From NCBI GenBank assembly GCA_938074605.1, contig CALJEI010000004.1:101949-165948 (forward strand): 64,000 nt of DNA. The letters are read 5' to 3'. Under the pieces are notes generated by a model, which had not been told where the DNA came from, made no database searches, and worked only from the letters and a program-made list of their open reading frames with translations. The DNA comes from an uncultured Ignisphaera sp. Its GTDB lineage: Archaea > Thermoproteota > Thermoprotei_A > Sulfolobales > Ignisphaeraceae. The position numbers and the translations under genes were made by a program. This document shows positions 62,274 through 64,000 of this stretch, piece by piece. Within the stretch, counting starts at the first letter, position 1. Each line of letters opens with the position of its first letter.

Positions 62274-63674
62274 CTACCAATCCTTCTTAGATCTTATGAT
62301 AGAGTCTATTGTTTTACATGTTTCTTTTAAACACTCCTGGAATTCATCATATGTAATCATATATGGATGTGACCCTCTTCTCCAAACATAAAGCCTGTAT
62401 CTATATTTACCGTTTATAGGCTTTGTTAATTTAAATCTTATCACTACATCTGAAATTGTTGAGAATATGTTATGCCATTCTTCATTTATATATGATGCCA
62501 TTCGAAAAACTAATACACCTTGTTTTCGAAAAACATTTAACTGATTATAAAGCATCGGTATATATACATGCTTAGGTTCTACTAATGCTGGTAGCTCAAC
62601 ACCATGAAAGATAATAGAGTCTATTGTTAACATTCTTTTAATTAAGGTTAGCTCCTCTGATAGTAATCTATAAACGCCATATGCAAATGGGTTATAGCTT
62701 TTCAATATAATGTTCTCATTTATGAATTTTTTTATGGCATTTTCATCTGGTGCTGTGCTAAGCATTCTATATACTCTATCAATTATATCGATTGCAGTCT
62801 CTGGAGAATATTTGTAACTTATTACAATAGCCTTCAGATTATTTACAGCTAATATACCAAGTATTAAAGCAGCATTATCAACGATTCTTGCATGTGCCGG
62901 ATACTCGATATATACTACATGACCTTTGTGTAAGTGGCCTAAAATTTTTTCTAGCAGTCTACAAGGAAGTCTAAGTTCAATCTCTGCAGGTGGTATCTCC
63001 TCTAATAGAGGGGGCATCCATACCTTCAATCCAATGTCTTGAGTTATTGAAAAGGGTATCTCTGCTAGCGTTATTGGAGCTCCTCTAGCCTTTCTAATTT
63101 CAATGATTCTATTTAGTATTCCTCTTTCAACTTTATGTTTAAGAATAAATATCGCATCACTTACAAATTCTATCGAGCCAAGCTGGATCTTCTCTTCACC
63201 CCATGGGACTTCAGCTATCAAAATAATAATGCCATTAATAACTTTAGATATTTCATAAAAATAGTTTTGCAGCCATGCCCTTTTGGCATCATCTTTTACG
63301 GATTGTAAAAGAGCATTTATAGAATCAATTACTACTATACTAGGTCGATATTCTAATAAACTTCTTGAAATATCCTCAATATCATTTATATCTAAGATAA
63401 TGGGTAGTTTGATAAATCTTAATAAGCCCTTCAATTCAATATCCTCAAGATCTATTCCAAGGCTCTTCATAACTCCAAATAGTTTTTCTTTTGGCTCCTG
63501 AAGAGATATATAGAGACATTTATGTCCCTTTAATGCATTTGTATAGCATATTGATGAGGCTAGAGTTGTCTTGCCAGAACCCGGATGACCGGCAATAACA
63601 ATCATTGAACCAGGGTGAAGAACATCACCATAAAATTTATCAAGATCATCAATACCAAATATATATTGACCCAT
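62274..63674 (-). CDS. KaiC-like RecA-superfamily ATPase with degenerate second domain
   Basis: This 466-residue protein has an N-terminal KaiC/RadA domain: P-loop AGHPGSGKTT near residues 28-37, YISLQEPKEKLF near 55-66, and Walker B SIVVIDS at 112-118. A second half from about 230 to 466 looks like another RecA fold in which the P-loop is lost: GHVVYIEYPAHARIVDN near residues 251-267 stands where GxxGxGKT would be. So only the first site should bind ATP. Archaeal KaiC-like proteins have mostly unknown roles in signalling and regulation. It stands alone on the minus strand. Confidence 0.8.
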   Translation of the reverse strand: MGQYIFGIDDLDKFYGDVLHPGSMIVIAGHPGSGKTTLASSICYTNALKGHKCLYISLQEPKEKLFGVMKSLGIDLEDIELKGLLRFIKLPIILDINDIEDISRSLLEYRPSIVVIDSINALLQSVKDDAKRAWLQNYFYEISKVINGIIILIAEVPWGEEKIQLGSIEFVSDAIFILKHKVERGILNRIIEIRKARGAPITLAEIPFSITQDIGLKVWMPPLLEEIPPAEIELRLPCRLLEKILGHLHKGHVVYIEYPAHARIVDNAALILGILAVNNLKAIVISYKYSPETAIDIIDRVYRMLSTAPDENAIKKFINENIILKSYNPFAYGVYRLLSEELTLIKRMLTIDSIIFHGVELPALVEPKHVYIPMLYNQLNVFRKQGVLVFRMASYINEEWHNIFSTISDVVIRFKLTKPINGKYRYRLYVWRRGSHPYMITYDEFQECLKETCKTIDSIIRSKKDW

Positions 63675-63849
63675 GATATAACGACCTCAATACTTAATTA
63701 TAGAGAACAAAAATTTATATTTTTTCTTACTTTTTAAAGAATAGATAAAAATTATATGGCATTCTACTAAAAATCTAATTTAATACGGTATTACTATCCA
63801 TGAATCATCTTGAAGATTAGTAACATGCTATAAGTAGCTATGATCAGTA

Positions 63850-64000
63850 TTAAGCTTCAATTTTTATTCCGTGGTCTTCTGCTTCTTTTATTGCTTTTTT
63901 GTAGAGTTCTAGCCACCATTTTCTAGGCTCTATAGTTTTTATGTCATAGAGTTCTGGAAATGGCTTACCTATATCTGGTTTCTCCATAGAATGTGGATAG
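63850..64000 (-). CDS. C-terminus of an MtmB-like monomethylamine methyltransferase (5' part outside window)
   Basis: The last 49 codons of a gene read in from the right edge and end at TAA 63850-63852. The residues GKPFPELYDIKTIEPRKW near the middle and the EAEDHGIKI end align by eye with the C-terminus of Methanosarcina MtmB, which reads GKTFQECYDVKTVTP and later ends KLEDLGLVF. MtmB moves methyl from monomethylamine to a corrinoid protein and normally carries pyrrolysine at an in-frame UAG. That site would lie outside the window. The match is short, so another member of the same family is possible. Confidence 0.6.
   Translation of the reverse strand, partial: YPHSMEKPDIGKPFPELYDIKTIEPRKWWLELYKKAIKEAEDHGIKIEA

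Noticed and set aside
1..64000. CRISPR arrays, insertion sequences, prophage or rRNA genes
   Set aside because: I saw no regularly spaced repeats, transposase motifs, integrase genes or rRNA sequence on either strand.

Overview
The window looks like the chromosome of a strictly anaerobic, probably thermophilic archaeon of the Thermoproteota/TACK group. The gene order S19e - PDCD5 - L39e - L31e - aIF6 - LX - prefoldin alpha - FtsY - SecE - Spt5 - L11 - L1 - L10 is the crenarchaeal one. Start codons include many GTG and TTG behind GGTG-type Shine-Dalgarno sites, the DNA is AT-rich, and one tRNA carries a non-canonical intron. I cannot name an order or genus from sequence alone.

Layout. (1) 1-10.5 kb: methyl-branch C1 enzymes on the minus strand (an FwdD-FwdB fusion cut by the window edge, Mtd, Mch), then CofE, an FrhB-type F420 oxidoreductase with a ferredoxin, MfnB, a fused ADP-forming acetyl-CoA synthetase and a DRTGG-domain protein. 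(2) 10.5-17.2 kb: a minus-strand cofactor operon (MfnF, MfnE, CofC, CofD, a RibU-like ECF S component, an EcfT-like protein, a CofE-like paralogue) and a divergent HisA-like protein. (3) 17.6-34.2 kb: HypF, HypC and HypE, MtrH and Mer facing apart, then a 15-gene group 4 [NiFe] hydrogenase with Mrp-type antiporter subunits. (4) 34.3-36.1 kb: an unknown gene and a decayed sfsA pseudogene. (5) 36.1-47.3 kb: CooT, CooC, the full CODH/ACS operon cdhABCDE, the corrinoid activator RACo and a second CooC-like ATPase. (6) 47.5-55.3 kb: tRNA-Glu and the translation/secretion cluster. (7) 55.3-64 kb: scattered metabolic genes, tRNA-Thr, a C/D box guide RNA, a KaiC-like ATPase and, at the right edge, the C-terminus of a protein resembling monomethylamine methyltransferase MtmB.

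How the parts fit. The genes cover most of the archaeal Wood-Ljungdahl pathway: CO2 to formylmethanofuran (FwdDB), methenyl to methylene to methyl (Mch, Mtd, Mer), and methyl plus CO to acetyl-CoA (Cdh). Methanofuran and F420 biosynthesis genes lie among them. The hydrogenase can exchange H2 with ferredoxin while moving ions, FrhB plus ferredoxin can link ferredoxin to F420, and the ADP-forming synthetase can turn acetyl-CoA into acetate and ATP. No methyl-coenzyme M reductase and no Mtr subunit other than MtrH is present here. The simplest reading (inference) is an acetogenic, possibly methylamine-using archaeon; genes outside the window could change that.

Points of note: the FwdD-FwdB fusion; two genes (cofD, cooC) with no ATG/GTG/TTG ahead of their conserved N-termini; a riboflavin-type ECF transporter embedded in the F420 operon; a 25-nt BHB intron in the variable region of tRNA-Glu(CTC); and a clean C/D box sRNA.
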